From: Bombyx mori
Taxonomy: Eukaryota > Arthropoda > Insecta > Lepidoptera > Bombycidae
DNA length: 64,000 nt
Direction of reading: 5' to 3'
Assembly: GCF_030269925.1 (NCBI RefSeq)
Contig: NC_085135.1
Span: 4,774,753 to 4,838,752 of the forward strand
A program made the translations under genes and the position numbers. The stretch's first letter is position 1; every line of letters starts with the position of its first letter. A model generated the notes under the pieces. It saw only the letters and a list, made by a program, of their open reading frames with translations, was not told the origin of the DNA and ran no database searches. Positions 25,053 to 35,792 of the stretch are shown here, in pieces.

Positions 25053-25326
25053 AAGAAGAAGGGGTCGTCGTACCCCCTTTCGGGGGCACGGAACGGGCCT
25101 CGGGGCAAACCCCACTGCCCGGGACGAGCTCCCTGCCACATAGGGCAGGGGTGGTATGGATGCAGGAAGAACTAGGGTGAGGTACGCTGTTCGCAGCGCG
25201 CACGGCTGCACTACATCGACAAAACATATATACTTATACATAATACGATGGGCTGGTCTGCTGACGGCTCGATGCCCGTGGCGAAGTCACCCCGGCTCCG
25301 GCCGCTGTCCTCTGCTTCCTAATTGT

Positions 25327-25328
<2 letters not shown>

Positions 25329-25379
<51 letters not shown>
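25329..25379. repeat. internal poly-T/poly-A tract in Jockey 3' UTR
   Basis: About 50 consecutive T on the plus strand (A in the element's RNA), some 275 bases upstream of the element's 3' end. The truncated copy has a shorter T run at the equivalent position (5456-5476). Its placement inside the UTR rather than at the end is a family trait. Phenylalanine-only ORFs across it are artefacts. Confidence 0.9.
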
Positions 25380-25761
25380 CCTTACGACTAACTACTAACT
25401 AAACTAACTAAACTAACTAAAAACTAACTACTCTACTATATACATAAGCCAGGACAACAGTCAGCAGCCGTGGGGCCCGCCACCGGCCCCATGCCGCGGC
25501 CCCGCCTCTACAAATCAGAGGGGGAGCCGCGGCACTAGTAAAGCGCTCACCCGCTCCGGGCTCCCCAAAAGGGGAAGACCATCGCGGGGAGGGACCGATT
25601 TAAACACTCCCCAGACGGGGGAGTGGTCCACCCAACGGGGGTGGGAAATGGGTCCCCATAAGGGGGCACCCCGACGATGTGGGGGAAATGACGAGTGTGG
25701 ACAGCTCAGTCCCATGGGGGCACTCATTATGAGCACTCCCATATCACTCCGATTAAGCCGA

Positions 25762-28488
25762 CTATCTTACCATAGCCGGGGGTTCCAGTAGCTCCCTTGG
25801 TAGCGCCAGACCATCAGGTGGTCTAGCGTGCAAGGGAGCTAAGTTGTGGAGATGCTCGTGGGGTCCACCGTCAGCCCGCTCGTAAAGATTACGAGCTAGC
25901 CTCCGGATGAACTCCTCGAGCGACTCCACATCCAGATCCCGGGCGATTACGGCATTACTGACGTAACGCCCTGCTCCGACTATCGTGCGAAGAGCCAGAT
26001 TCTGCTGGGCCTGTAACTTCACCCGCGTGACCTGCGGGATGAGGTGATACCAGGCCGCAGCTGCGTACGTGATACGGGAACGGACATACGTCTTATAAAT
26101 GCCGAGCTTAGTCCTGACCGGCAACCTGGAGGCCAACACCGGCCGGAGGAGGAATCTCGCGTAGCGAGCGGCCGCCAACGCCTTATTGGCGTGGGCGGTC
26201 ATCCTCAAACTCCGGTCGATATCGACCCCCAAGTACCGGACGCTGGATCTAAACTCGACATTAGCGCCACGGAGACTGAGCTGTCCCGGGACGACTCTTG
26301 TGCGGACTGGACCGAAGAGAATAGCCGCGGTCTTCCCCACGTTGACCGCGACCCTCCATCGGTCCAGCCACTGGGGCAGTAAGTCCAATAACCTCTGCAT
26401 CCTCGAAATGGCCGCAGAGGGGAAGTTGGATGACGCGAAGTAGGCGCTGTCGTCGGCAAACAGCGCCAACTTCACGTCGGCTTCCCACGCTTCGAGGTTG
26501 CCCTCGAGCGTGGGAATGTCGTTGGTGTAGAGAGCGTAGAGGAATGGTGCCAGGACGCTCCCCTGCGGAACTCCGGCCGTGACTGGGCGCACCGACGACT
26601 TGGCGCCCTCGACCGCGACAAGGAAGGATCTTCCCTCCAGGTACGACCCCAGCAGTCGCACGTAGGCGTGCTGGAGGTCCGTGTTCTGCAACAGCTTGTG
26701 GATCAGTCCCGCATGCCAGACACGGTCGAAGGCCTTCTCGATGTCGAGAAAGACTGCGGCCGTGTACTGGCGCGCGTTGGTCCGATCCGCCAAGTGATGC
26801 ATGACGCGGACCAATTGCAGCGTTGTCGAGTGACCGCTACGAAACCCGAATTGCTCGGGTCTGAGAAGGATGTGCGGCGACACCCTTCTCAGCAGCAGCC
26901 GCTCGAACAACTTGCCCACGTGCGACAGCAGCCTGATCGGACGGTAACTGGAGGGATTTCTCCTGTCCTTGCCGGGTTTGGGCAAGGCGATAACCTTGCC
27001 CAATTTCCAAATTCCCGGGAAGTGGCCTGTGGACAGAATGGAGTTGAACAGCCGTGTCATATATGACACGACCGTTTCAGGGAAGTGGAAAAAAGCGAGG
27101 GAGGGAATACCGTCCTCGCCCGGCGCCTTGCGCCTCTTCATCCGCTTGATGATGAGGCGCAATTCGCTGGGAGTGATGAGATCACCATCTCCCAACGGCG
27201 GCATCGGGGAGGAGAGTAGGCTTGCTACGCTCTCTTCCACCGATTGGTGGAATGCGGCCTCTGAGGGTGCAGAGTCATTAGGAGCGAACTGCCGCTCCAG
27301 CATTTCGGCCAGGATATCGGCGCGGGCCTGAGCCGAGAAGCATCGGTTGCCCCTCTCGTCCACGAGTGGACAAGTCGGGGCAGGCCGATTTGAGAGCTGG
27401 CGACAAAGCCGGTGGAGGGATACTGAGGAGGGGTCCTCGCGGGCCTCCTCGATCCTCTCCTGCCAGGCATAGCCCCTAAAGGTGCTAATCTTTGTCGCCA
27501 GCTCCGCTTCCAGCTCATTAAGCTCGCGCTTTATCCTGGGACAACGAGTTGTCGCCCAGAGTCTCCTCAGGCCCCTCTTCCGGCGAATAATCGCCTTCAG
27601 ATGGGCCGGGAGTATACCTCTGGGCCCGCCGCTGGGCACAAGAGTCGTCGCCTGGTCGATCGCTCCCCTGATGGAGTCAACAAGGCGGGTTGCCGCATCG
27701 TCGACCCCATCAGGGGTGTTGGGGTTCTGAATCACGGGAAGGTCGACTAGTCCTCTCTTGAAGAGCTCCCAGTCGACCTTCGGTCGTAGGGGCGAGGTCG
27801 CAACCCGGGTGAGCCCCATTCCCAGTGTCACCAGGACAGGGAGATGTGGGGTACCCAGGTCGTACAGTGCCTCGATCGTTACGGGGCACCGTAGCCCCTT
27901 GTACACACACACATCCAGCACATCGGGCTGATAGCGCGCGGCGGTCGGGATGTGTGTGGGTTCGTCGGGGCCGACCACAGAGTAGTCGCCCCTATCGGCA
28001 TCTTCTAACAGCCGCCTGCCCACTGCTGAGTTAAGTCGGGAGCCCCACGCGACGTGCTTCGCGTTGAGGTCCCCGACCAGCAGAGCTGGGCGGCCGTCGT
28101 GATTCAGGGCCCGTCTTATGTCCTCAGGGTGAAATTCAGGCCCCGGGGGTCTATACGCGGCATAAATCCGCATATCTCCCCCCGAGGTGTGTACCCTCAC
28201 ACCGACTGACCTTGTCGATGTGAAGGACAGCAAATCCAACTGATCATGCACCACGTCCCGCCTGACGAGGGCCGCAGTGCCCCTGAACGGCCGCCCGGCA
28301 GGGGTAAGCTCGTCACGTCGGTACATGAAATAGTCAGGAATCCTGAACGCATCCTGAGGACGAAGCTTGGTCTCGCCCAGGAGAACAACCTCTGGGTTGT
28401 ACTCCCGGGCGAGAACAAGCAGGTCGTTTTTTCGGGATCTTATCCCATCGGGGTTCCAGTAGATGATGCAAAGCTCCTGGCTAGCCAT
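25762..28488 (-). CDS. Jockey ORF2: AP endonuclease + reverse transcriptase
   Basis: 908 aa. Endonuclease (about 1-225): LCIIYWNPDGIRSRK, LLGETKLRP, LLVGDLNAKHVAWGS, and PDVLDVCVYKG, matching Jockey-type catalytic motifs; the usual SDH is TPH here. RT (about 440-720): MKRRKAPGEDGIPSLAFFHF, LPKPGKDRRNPSSYRPIRLL, EQFGFRSGHST, FLDIEKAFDRVWH, TAGVPQGSVLAPFLY and catalytic LALFADDSAYF, then a thumb domain. There is no RNase H. It nicks target DNA and copies the RNA. The ATG lies 8 bases inside the end of ORF1 (ATGGCTAG), so ORF2 may be translated by termination-reinitiation. Confidence 0.94.
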   Translation of the reverse strand: MASQELCIIYWNPDGIRSRKNDLLVLAREYNPEVVLLGETKLRPQDAFRIPDYFMYRRDELTPAGRPFRGTAALVRRDVVHDQLDLLSFTSTRSVGVRVHTSGGDMRIYAAYRPPGPEFHPEDIRRALNHDGRPALLVGDLNAKHVAWGSRLNSAVGRRLLEDADRGDYSVVGPDEPTHIPTAARYQPDVLDVCVYKGLRCPVTIEALYDLGTPHLPVLVTLGMGLTRVATSPLRPKVDWELFKRGLVDLPVIQNPNTPDGVDDAATRLVDSIRGAIDQATTLVPSGGPRGILPAHLKAIIRRKRGLRRLWATTRCPRIKRELNELEAELATKISTFRGYAWQERIEEAREDPSSVSLHRLCRQLSNRPAPTCPLVDERGNRCFSAQARADILAEMLERQFAPNDSAPSEAAFHQSVEESVASLLSSPMPPLGDGDLITPSELRLIIKRMKRRKAPGEDGIPSLAFFHFPETVVSYMTRLFNSILSTGHFPGIWKLGKVIALPKPGKDRRNPSSYRPIRLLSHVGKLFERLLLRRVSPHILLRPEQFGFRSGHSTTLQLVRVMHHLADRTNARQYTAAVFLDIEKAFDRVWHAGLIHKLLQNTDLQHAYVRLLGSYLEGRSFLVAVEGAKSSVRPVTAGVPQGSVLAPFLYALYTNDIPTLEGNLEAWEADVKLALFADDSAYFASSNFPSAAISRMQRLLDLLPQWLDRWRVAVNVGKTAAILFGPVRTRVVPGQLSLRGANVEFRSSVRYLGVDIDRSLRMTAHANKALAAARYARFLLRPVLASRLPVRTKLGIYKTYVRSRITYAAAAWYHLIPQVTRVKLQAQQNLALRTIVGAGRYVSNAVIARDLDVESLEEFIRRLARNLYERADGGPHEHLHNLAPLHARPPDGLALPRELLEPPAMVR

Positions 28489-30670
28489 TGAGCCTCGCTA
28501 TCAACTGGTAGAACCCCGACAGGATAGCCCCGATAGGGCTAGCGCCGGAGGCGATCTCGCGGATGACTCCGGAGATCACCTCGGCCAAGTTCTCCCAGAG
28601 TGCCAGCAGCCATGCAGCAAAACCGGCAGGCTGAGAGGCCTGTCGACCGCTGCGGCGCTCGCGCTGAGGGCGGGGGGGGAGGGGGGGCTGACTATTTAAG
28701 TTATCTAAATTACCTTCGGCCGGATGGGCCGAAGGCAATTGCGGGCTTGTTGTCGATAATTGGGTTGGTGGGGAGGCCTCAGAGACCTCCATGGTTTCAA
28801 CATGGGCTCTCGATGGGGGATCCGGCACTATAGGCTCTGGTATGCCCCTTCTTGCTTTTTCTTCCTTTTTCCTTGCCTTTTTTTTCAATTTTTTGCGTCT
28901 ATTCTTTTCCCTGTTTTTTGTTGTCGTAAGACCGCTAGTCGGGCAAGGTGTTTGTTGTGGCAATGGAGCAGCAGTAGTTCGACCACGGGGAGCAGGAGTA
29001 GGCTTGGATTTGGTTGTCTGCCGTGGTGGGTTGGCCTGTGCCATCAGTGTAGACGCCGATGGCGACGCCTCCACCACCACAGCAGACGGAGCGGAGTGGG
29101 AAGGGGGAGGGGGCTGGGAAGATTTCCCTTTCCCCTTCCCCTTCCATTTTGCTACTGGTTCGGATGCCGGAAGAGCTGCACTCCCGGCTCGAGGCGCCTG
29201 AGGTGCAGGAGGAGGGACGGTTACTCCCATCATCCTGGCCCGTTTGCGGTAGACCGCACACCGTCTGTCGACGGCGGAATGGTCCTTCCCGCAATTGGCA
29301 CAGGAGAATGGGCCGTCTCTCGGCCTCGGGCAGTCCGCTACGATGTGCTCCCCGGCACACCTTACGCAACGGACCGCGCGATGACAGTTGTAGGAGGCGT
29401 GTCCGAAGGCCTGGCAGCGATGACACTGCGCAGGTCCTCGGGTTGGACGCCATCCTTCAACCGTCACCCCCGGCAGGTACAGCAGTTCGTTGACTGCGTA
29501 CAAGCGGGCGAGACCGTCCTTCGAGAGGTGATCCAGGGCTACGTGAAACACGCAGCCCGGACGCCCTCTCTGGGACCTAATGCACCTGGCATATCGAGCC
29601 GGGAATCCCAGCTCCTTCAGGGCATTGACGATTTCTGCCTCGTCGGTGTCGGCAGGGAGGCCCCGGACCGCCACCTTCGAAGGCATCTCCTCCGCCAGGG
29701 CGTAACAGTACCATTTAATGGCACCGTCCCTGGCAGAGGCCTCCGACAGGTAGGCCTGGACCGCCCTATACTCCTCCACCGACGTCGGCAGGAATCTAAA
29801 GCCGGCGCCGAAGGGTCGCACCGAGGGGGCGCGGCCTAGGCGCTCCCTTATGGCCGCCATGTGGCGGGACCAATTTGGAAGGGCCTCCACCATAATTGGC
29901 GGGTGTCGGCGCAGTACCTCCTGGGCACGACCCTTCGGCCTCGGGGGAGGGACTTGTGAGGATTGGGAAGTCCTCTGGGTGGTGGGAGCACCTGGCCTAG
30001 CTGCCATGGCAGCATAGGAGGTAGAAGGGATGGGATTGGGCTTTGGGACGTGTGGTCTGGTAGACTCGAGGTCCATATACCTGGTCGAATCCAGGTTACC
30101 CGCCGTGCCGCTTAGGGCGGGGGCACCTCGGGTTGAGTCTACCGGGATAGGGGAAAGCGTTGGGGAGGGAGAACGAGGAGGGGATCGTTGTTGCCTTAGG
30201 GCTATCCCTGTCCTGGCGGGAGCCCTAGGTTTCGGAATGGGTTTAGCTGGGATTGGACTCCCAGAGGGGGACGAAGATCTGGACGAAGAGGGAGTGACTG
30301 ATTCTGTCGAGGAATGAGCTGAGGACGTGGTCGAACCATCCTCCCCCTCCGATCTGGAGGAAGGGCCTAGTCTGGGACGCTTGTCCTTATCGCTCGATGA
30401 ACCTCGGTCAGACTCGGACCTGGCCTTCTTCCGCGGCCGAGAGGGCCCAGAGGGATCGGTCAACGAGGGAAGATTACCTTCCTCCGGTTCGATCCTCAGA
30501 GTCCTCTGGGCCGCGACCGAAGGCCCGGGCAGACTGTCCGTCCCGAGTCCCATCGAGCCTATACGAGCTGCTGGCGTTGGTTGGTATCTGCTTGATTGAG
30601 GCATCACCTGTCGTCCCTTGTGAGACGGGCCGGGAGTGCTGATGAGCGGGGGTGAATTTCCCCCAGACAT
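28481..30670 (-). CDS. Jockey ORF1: Gag-like RNA-binding protein
   Basis: 729 aa from ATG at 30670. The N-terminal 250 residues are low-complexity, rich in S, P, R and K. The centre has a domain with KWYCYALAEEMPSKVAVRGL, typical of the RRM-like region preceding the knuckles. Three zinc knuckles follow: CHRCQAFGHASYNC, CVRCAGEHIVADC and CANCGKDHSAVDRRC. A lysine/arginine-rich stretch (NREKNRRKKLKKKARKKEEK) could act as a nuclear localisation signal. It ends LIARLNG at TAG, overlapping the ORF2 ATG. Predicted to bind element RNA. Confidence 0.92.
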   Translation of the reverse strand: MSGGNSPPLISTPGPSHKGRQVMPQSSRYQPTPAARIGSMGLGTDSLPGPSVAAQRTLRIEPEEGNLPSLTDPSGPSRPRKKARSESDRGSSSDKDKRPRLGPSSRSEGEDGSTTSSAHSSTESVTPSSSRSSSPSGSPIPAKPIPKPRAPARTGIALRQQRSPPRSPSPTLSPIPVDSTRGAPALSGTAGNLDSTRYMDLESTRPHVPKPNPIPSTSYAAMAARPGAPTTQRTSQSSQVPPPRPKGRAQEVLRRHPPIMVEALPNWSRHMAAIRERLGRAPSVRPFGAGFRFLPTSVEEYRAVQAYLSEASARDGAIKWYCYALAEEMPSKVAVRGLPADTDEAEIVNALKELGFPARYARCIRSQRGRPGCVFHVALDHLSKDGLARLYAVNELLYLPGVTVEGWRPTRGPAQCHRCQAFGHASYNCHRAVRCVRCAGEHIVADCPRPRDGPFSCANCGKDHSAVDRRCAVYRKRARMMGVTVPPPAPQAPRAGSAALPASEPVAKWKGKGKGKSSQPPPPSHSAPSAVVVEASPSASTLMAQANPPRQTTKSKPTPAPRGRTTAAPLPQQTPCPTSGLTTTKNREKNRRKKLKKKARKKEEKARRGIPEPIVPDPPSRAHVETMEVSEASPPTQLSTTSPQLPSAHPAEGNLDNLNSQPPLPPRPQRERRSGRQASQPAGFAAWLLALWENLAEVISGVIREIASGASPIGAILSGFYQLIARLNG

Positions 30671-32067
30671 GATATTAAGGTCTAGCAGGCTTAATTGGTC
30701 ATTGGATCCCCAGGGAAATCAATTCGGTCAAACTGAATGTTTTTGTTAGTTACCGACCGACCATAAAGTTGTCGGTATTCAAAATAAATTGGTAACAATA
30801 AACAAAACTTGAATTTTTATATTATTGGAATAACTAAATTTTAATATTAAATAATAAGATAAAAGACTGTAATTTAAATGGATTAATAACTATTTATGGG
30901 TAATGATAATCAAATGTACATTAAAAGATATGGAGCAATAGTGGGGTCAGTGAGTATCCACCGCTATATACAATAATAATAAATGAATTCAAAAACTAAA
31001 TATAATACTACTAATAATACTAATAATACCAATTCTATAAAACAACATTTAATTAAGTTACTATCAATCAATAAATGAATGAGAAGTATAATGTGTGTAA
31101 ATATATATGTAATTATATCTATTCCTCTTTCCGGCCAACACGGACTACCCCAGCGTATGTCGACAGACCGGTGGCCCCAGATTTGACGGTTCCGAAAAAA
31201 ATATTCGGGACCGTGAAATCCCCACCTTCCGGTCAGCCAAACCACACCCCGCAGCAACCCAGTCAACCAAGTAATTAAAATAGAATATAATTAAAATAAA
31301 CTATAACCTAAACAAAATTTCATGAAACTTGAAGAACCTGTAAACAAAAGGATGGCGGGAACACCCTACCAGAACCCTACTAAAACTACAAAAATAACAA
31401 AAGGAAAACTAAATAATTAACTGTATCTAATAAGAGACCACTTAAGAAGGTCGGCCGGTATACCAGAATTTACTATCTACGTAAAATTAAATGCTAAAAA
31501 AAAATATTATGCTAAAAGTGGGTAGATATGAAAAAATTTTTATAAAGCTACAGCAGCGCCAATTATTTACACAGTACTATATTACAAAAATCTAAATTAA
31601 TTTAATTTAATTTAATCTAAATTGTAAAAAAATAATGAATGAAACTAATCTAAACTATTCTAAATTTTAACTGAGCTAAACTGGTATTATAGGGGTTCCA
31701 GCGCCATCAAACCTTAATAACTAGACCAATTTACCGGGTTTAGCGACCGCCCCGCCTAACCCCGAGGGGTAGGAGAGGACTGGGAGTGACACAGGGAGGC
31801 CAGACTCGATGGCGCTAACGTTCGCCGGTTTTATATCCAAATAAAACGGCGACGCAGCTTTCACAGGCTGGTCGACACCTACCCGTATTAAACTGGTGTT
31901 TAAAGAAAGAAGTGTCGATCCACTTACCTGGTCCCGGGTCCCGCGTTTCACTGCTCGGAATGTCTCCACCCCGAAACAGCACCGCTAGATTCAACACACG
32001 CACTTTGGGCACACACTGACCGCACAGCACAACACAGCAAGGGGCCACTTAGCCTGGTATCCCGGGG
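30671..32067 (-). promoter_or_regulatory. Jockey 5' UTR
   Basis: 1.4 kb without credible ORFs. Its right end (5' end of the element) should contain the downstream-type internal promoter known for Jockey elements. A small inverted repeat around 31187-31213 (acggttccgaa / ttcgggaccgt) could form a 12-bp stem. The rest is AT-rich. Confidence 0.5.
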
Positions 32068-32080
32068 TGTTCATTTCAAG

Positions 32081-32239
32081 GCACGTTCCGCCTTTTTATA
32101 CTAGCCGGCGCAGCTGGCTTATGAGTCACTTCTGTTGCAGCTGTTGTTTACGAGTGGAACGACACGGCCGGCGCACCTTGCTTGTGTGAGTCACTCCTAT
32201 TGCACGTGCTATATAACATAAATATCGTTAACGCCGTCA
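32081..32239 (-). repeat. Gypsy-C 5' LTR, second part
   Basis: gcacgttccgcc to aacgccgtca, identical by eye to 21219-21377. It is followed by the TACA duplication and the resumed CR1-like LINE. Confidence 0.93.
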
Positions 32240-32330
32240 TACATACACAATTACACACATAAATAACATAAACATATACATACACGTACATATATAATGA
32301 AATACATAAAATAAATACATATAAGTAATA

Positions 32331-35281
32331 CTAAATTGATAGATAGTGCTCCTTTAATGCCTTCCTGAATACTTCAAGTGAGGAACTTGCACGGATTGAG
32401 TGTGGAACTGAGTTCCACAGACGCACAGAGTGCACAGTGAACGAACCACCGTAGCGGCTGGAAGAGTGAGGGGGAAAATTAAGGAGAAGGGATCTACTTG
32501 TACGACAGGGTACACCACGGGGCATCTGGTACCCGAAGCGCTCACGGAGGTACTGGGGAACAGCTGGGTTATTGAGGATGTTGAACAGCATACATAAAAC
32601 ATGTACATCACGGCGAAGTCGGATAGGCAACCAATTAAGTTGTGATCTGTACTGCGAGACATGATCATATTTGCGTAAACCAAAAATAAAGCGTATGCAT
32701 AAATTTTGTAACCTTTCCAGTTTGTTCCATAGCCCCTCCGCGGCGTCGAGGAAGCAGACATCCGCATAGTCAAGGAGAGGAAGCATAAGGGATTGGGCCA
32801 GGGTGACTTTAGCTTCAAAGGGCAAGAAACGCTGAAGACGCTTGAGACTGAAACGTGCAATGCACTTTCCTGCTAACTAAATTTATCTGACTGGACCAAG
32901 AGAGATGACAATCAAGAACGATACCTAGGTTTTTTGCTGTTTTAGAATAAGCGATTGGAATTCCATCTAGCGTCACAGGGGGCAAATTAATGTGGTCAAT
33001 CGTGTTGTACCTATAGGAACTACCAATTACTATGACCTGTGATTTTGATGGATTCACAAGAAGTCCAAAAGATTTAGCCCAAGCACTAATTCTACCAAGA
33101 TCTCCATTGATTTCAGCAATAGCTAGAGCAACATCATCAGATATAAAATGTCTATAAATCTGCAAATCGTCAGCGTAGAGGTGGTAGTGAGAAGTCAGTA
33201 CCTGAGTGATTTCATTAATGAAAATAGAGAAAAGGAGAGGATATAGTACGCCACCTTGAGGTACACCCACAGTTAAATCACACCATTTCGATGTAGCATC
33301 ATCAGAGCGGACACATTGCGAGCGTCCCCGAAGATAAGAGTCAAACCAGGTTAGAGCAAGTGGAGATACATTAAGAGATCCAAGGATACTTAGAAGGATG
33401 TCAAAGTCTACTGAGTTAAAAGCACTGCTGAAGTCCAATAAGGTCAACACGGTTAACTGCCCTACATCAAACGCGTGGCGAATGTCGTCGGTGACCTTGA
33501 GCAATGCAGTGACCGTGCTGTGGCCTTGGCGGAAACAAGACTGAAGAGTTGAGGAGATTATTTTTATTAAGATAGACAGTGAGCTGTCTTTGGACTAAAC
33601 CCACCAAGACTTTAGAGAGAATGGGAAGTATTGAGATTGGACGAAACTGAGAAAAAGAGGAAGGATTAGGGACCTTAGGAAGTGGGAGAACATGAGCCTT
33701 TCTCCAGCTACTTGAGAATGAGCCTTTTGAGAGAGAGAAGTTAAGAATATATGTAATGATAGGGACAAGCTCATCCACAAGCAGAAGGATCATCTGAAGG
33801 TGAATCCCATCCTCACCCACAGCCCTAGTGGAAATAGAAAGGATGGATCTCTTAACGTCACACTCTGTAACCGGAGTGAAAGTAAAAGGAGTGCACATGG
33901 GTAAAGGCCTTTTGGAAAGTTGTAATAGTGTAGATGACTTTGTACTGTCATTAAGAATAATGGGAGCTTGAGAGAAATGCTTATTTAAAGCGTCGAGGTT
34001 AATAGTAAAGGAAGTTTCGTTTAACTGTTTGCCAATGCCTAGTGAATTAAGGAATTTCCAGATTTGGCATGTGTTCAGACCCTCTAGGGAGCTATGAATA
34101 TGGCGTCTTTTGGCATCTCTACACATCCGATTGCAACGATTACGAAGTTTCTTGTAAGTTGTAAGATTGTCTTCCGTTGGGAGCTTTCTGTATCTGCGTT
34201 TAGCCTTATCTCTCCTGGCCATCATCTGTCTAATTGAGTCGGATAACCAAGGTGAGGGTAACTGTTTAACTCTGACACGTCTGATGGGAGCATGACTATC
34301 ATAAAGAAGCGAGATATTTTTATTAAAAGAAAAAACCATGTCATCGATCGTGTCAGAGCCGAAGACAGTCGACCAGTCAGTCCTCGCGTCAGCCCGCAAT
34401 CGCTTCACGCCTATACCCTTGAAGCTACGAAGGAAAATGTATTTGGGTTTGGGTTTAGGAGGACGAATCTTTTAGGAGAGATAAATTAAATCATGATAGG
34501 AAAAAGGAGCCGATAGTCGTCCGTGTGTAGCAACCATGTTGGATTCAGAAACAATAATTAAATCCAGAAGGGAGTGGTCTTGATATTGAGGTGCACAGTG
34601 TGTAGCTGCAAGAGGGAGGATATTTAAGTTGAGAGAAGTAACTACCGCACGAAGTTTCTCAGCACGGCTGTCAGATTTCAGAAGGCAGGTGTTAAAATCA
34701 CCAAGAATTATTGTATGATCATAAAGGGGGGGAAAGAGATTCAAGTTTAGATTCGAAAGAGGGTGTATATAAGAGGAATAGTCAACATGAGAAGAGGGGC
34801 TATAAAGAACGCCTAGAAGAAGCTTAGTATGGTGAAAGGAGATTTCAATAAATAGGTTTTCTGCGGACTGCGTATATTCACCTGGGGACGCATCAATAAC
34901 TTTAGAAGGAATATCAGAACGAAGATAAATCGCTACGCCACTTCCTCCTTTCGCTGTTCTGTCGTTGCGTAATAAGCGATACCCAGGTAGAGAGTACTGA
35001 GTAGAGGGAAGAGCAGGTTTAAGAAAGGATTCAGAGATGAGTACTGCATGGACGACACTGGAATCGAAAGAGGATAAGAGATCGGGATAGTGGGCTGGGA
35101 CACTCTGTGCGTTTATGTGAACGATGTTGAGGAACTTAGGAAACGGCGAAAATTTTGCTTGAATCAAGTCTCGCAAATGAGTTGAGTCATCATCCTCACT
35201 AAATGCACTACCATAGCTTATGTCAGACGAGCTTGAGGAAGTGCATGAGAAGAAGGCATCATTAATATCTAAATTTGACAT
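32331..35281 (-). pseudogene. CR1-like copy 1 ORF2 (endonuclease + RT), broken
   Basis: Closely parallels the intact ORF2 of copy 2 (54256-57207). The ATG at 35281 starts with DINDAFFSCTSSSSSD and an endonuclease (IVHINAQSVPAHY, LISESFLKPAL, ILGDFNTCL, SYHDLIYLS). An in-frame stop at about 34472 replaces a residue after IYLS. The frame then continues through PSPWLSDSIRQMMARRDKAK and RT motifs PLPKVPNPSSFSQFRPISIL. A frameshift near 33520 leads to LKVTDDIRHAF, LLDFSSAFNSVD, VGVPQGGVL and catalytic HLYADDLQIYR. Another frameshift near 32830 precedes the C-terminus. One nonsense and two frameshifts make it inactive. Confidence 0.92.
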
Positions 35282-35792
35282 ACTAAGATAATATAATATA
35301 AATATATACTAAACAAAAATACAGTAAAATAGTAAAAAACACTAAAAAAATAAATAAAGCTAACGTAAAACTAAAATCTAAAGATTTACAACTGTAACTT
35401 ACTTCACAAACGCTCCTTTCGAGATTGGCAAAGCACTTTAATCTAAGTCAGAAAATGTACATATTAAAAACAAAACGCAAATCCTATTGTCGTTGTCACA
35501 AAATAATAAGTAAATGTATAATCTATATTGACAATATAAAACTTAAGAGTTGGCTGTATGGCATAGTTCCTTTGCCTTTCTCTTCGAGAAAAACCCTACT
35601 GCTGCTTCTACTAAGAGCATAATCTATGATTATCACTTATCTATCTGTCAGTTCTATTACAATCAAAATTTTTATAGGTTGGTAATTTTGAAAGTTGATC
35701 GAAATAATGTTCAAAAACGCATTACAACTACCTCGAATAGATAACTAAGTTTTTAGTGTATCATCTATGAATAAGTTCAAGATACAGCCATA
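35282..35792 (-). other. CR1-like copy 1 spacer between ORF1 and ORF2
   Basis: 511 AT-rich bases without a credible gene. Copy 2 has a 785-base spacer at the same place (57208-57992), so a long spacer is a family trait. Small plus-strand ORFs here have no support. Confidence 0.6.

Larger units (their letters stand above)
25053..32067 (-). mobile_element. full-length Jockey-clade LINE with intact ORFs
   Basis: Bounded by the 13-bp duplication tgttcatttcaag (25040-25052, 32068-32080). On the minus strand: 1.4-kb 5' UTR, ORF1 (30670-28481), ORF2 (28488-25762) and a 700-base 3' UTR containing a poly-T run of about 50 on the plus strand (25329-25379) and ending in (AAG)n-like sequence. Both ORFs are uninterrupted. 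A 5'-truncated relative lies at 5159-6720. It is a candidate for a recently active element. Confidence 0.93.
21011..32239 (-). mobile_element. Gypsy-C: defective gypsy with apparently identical LTRs, hosting Jockey
   Basis: LTRs at 21011-21377 and 24845-25052 plus 32081-32239 are both 367 bases and identical by eye. The target duplication TACA (21007-21010, 32240-32243) confirms the ends. The minus-strand interior (21378-24844) has a tRNA-Leu-type primer-binding site, broken gag, a few integrase fragments, no protease, RT or RNase H, and a SINE carrying an R1 fragment. The full-length Jockey (25053-32067) lies in the 5' LTR. Matching LTRs with such a decayed interior imply mobilisation in trans. 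Confidence 0.9.

Noticed and set aside
28760..29839. Long plus-strand ORF of 359 aa
   Set aside because: Antisense shadow of the Jockey ORF1, which has clear zinc knuckles in the opposite frame.
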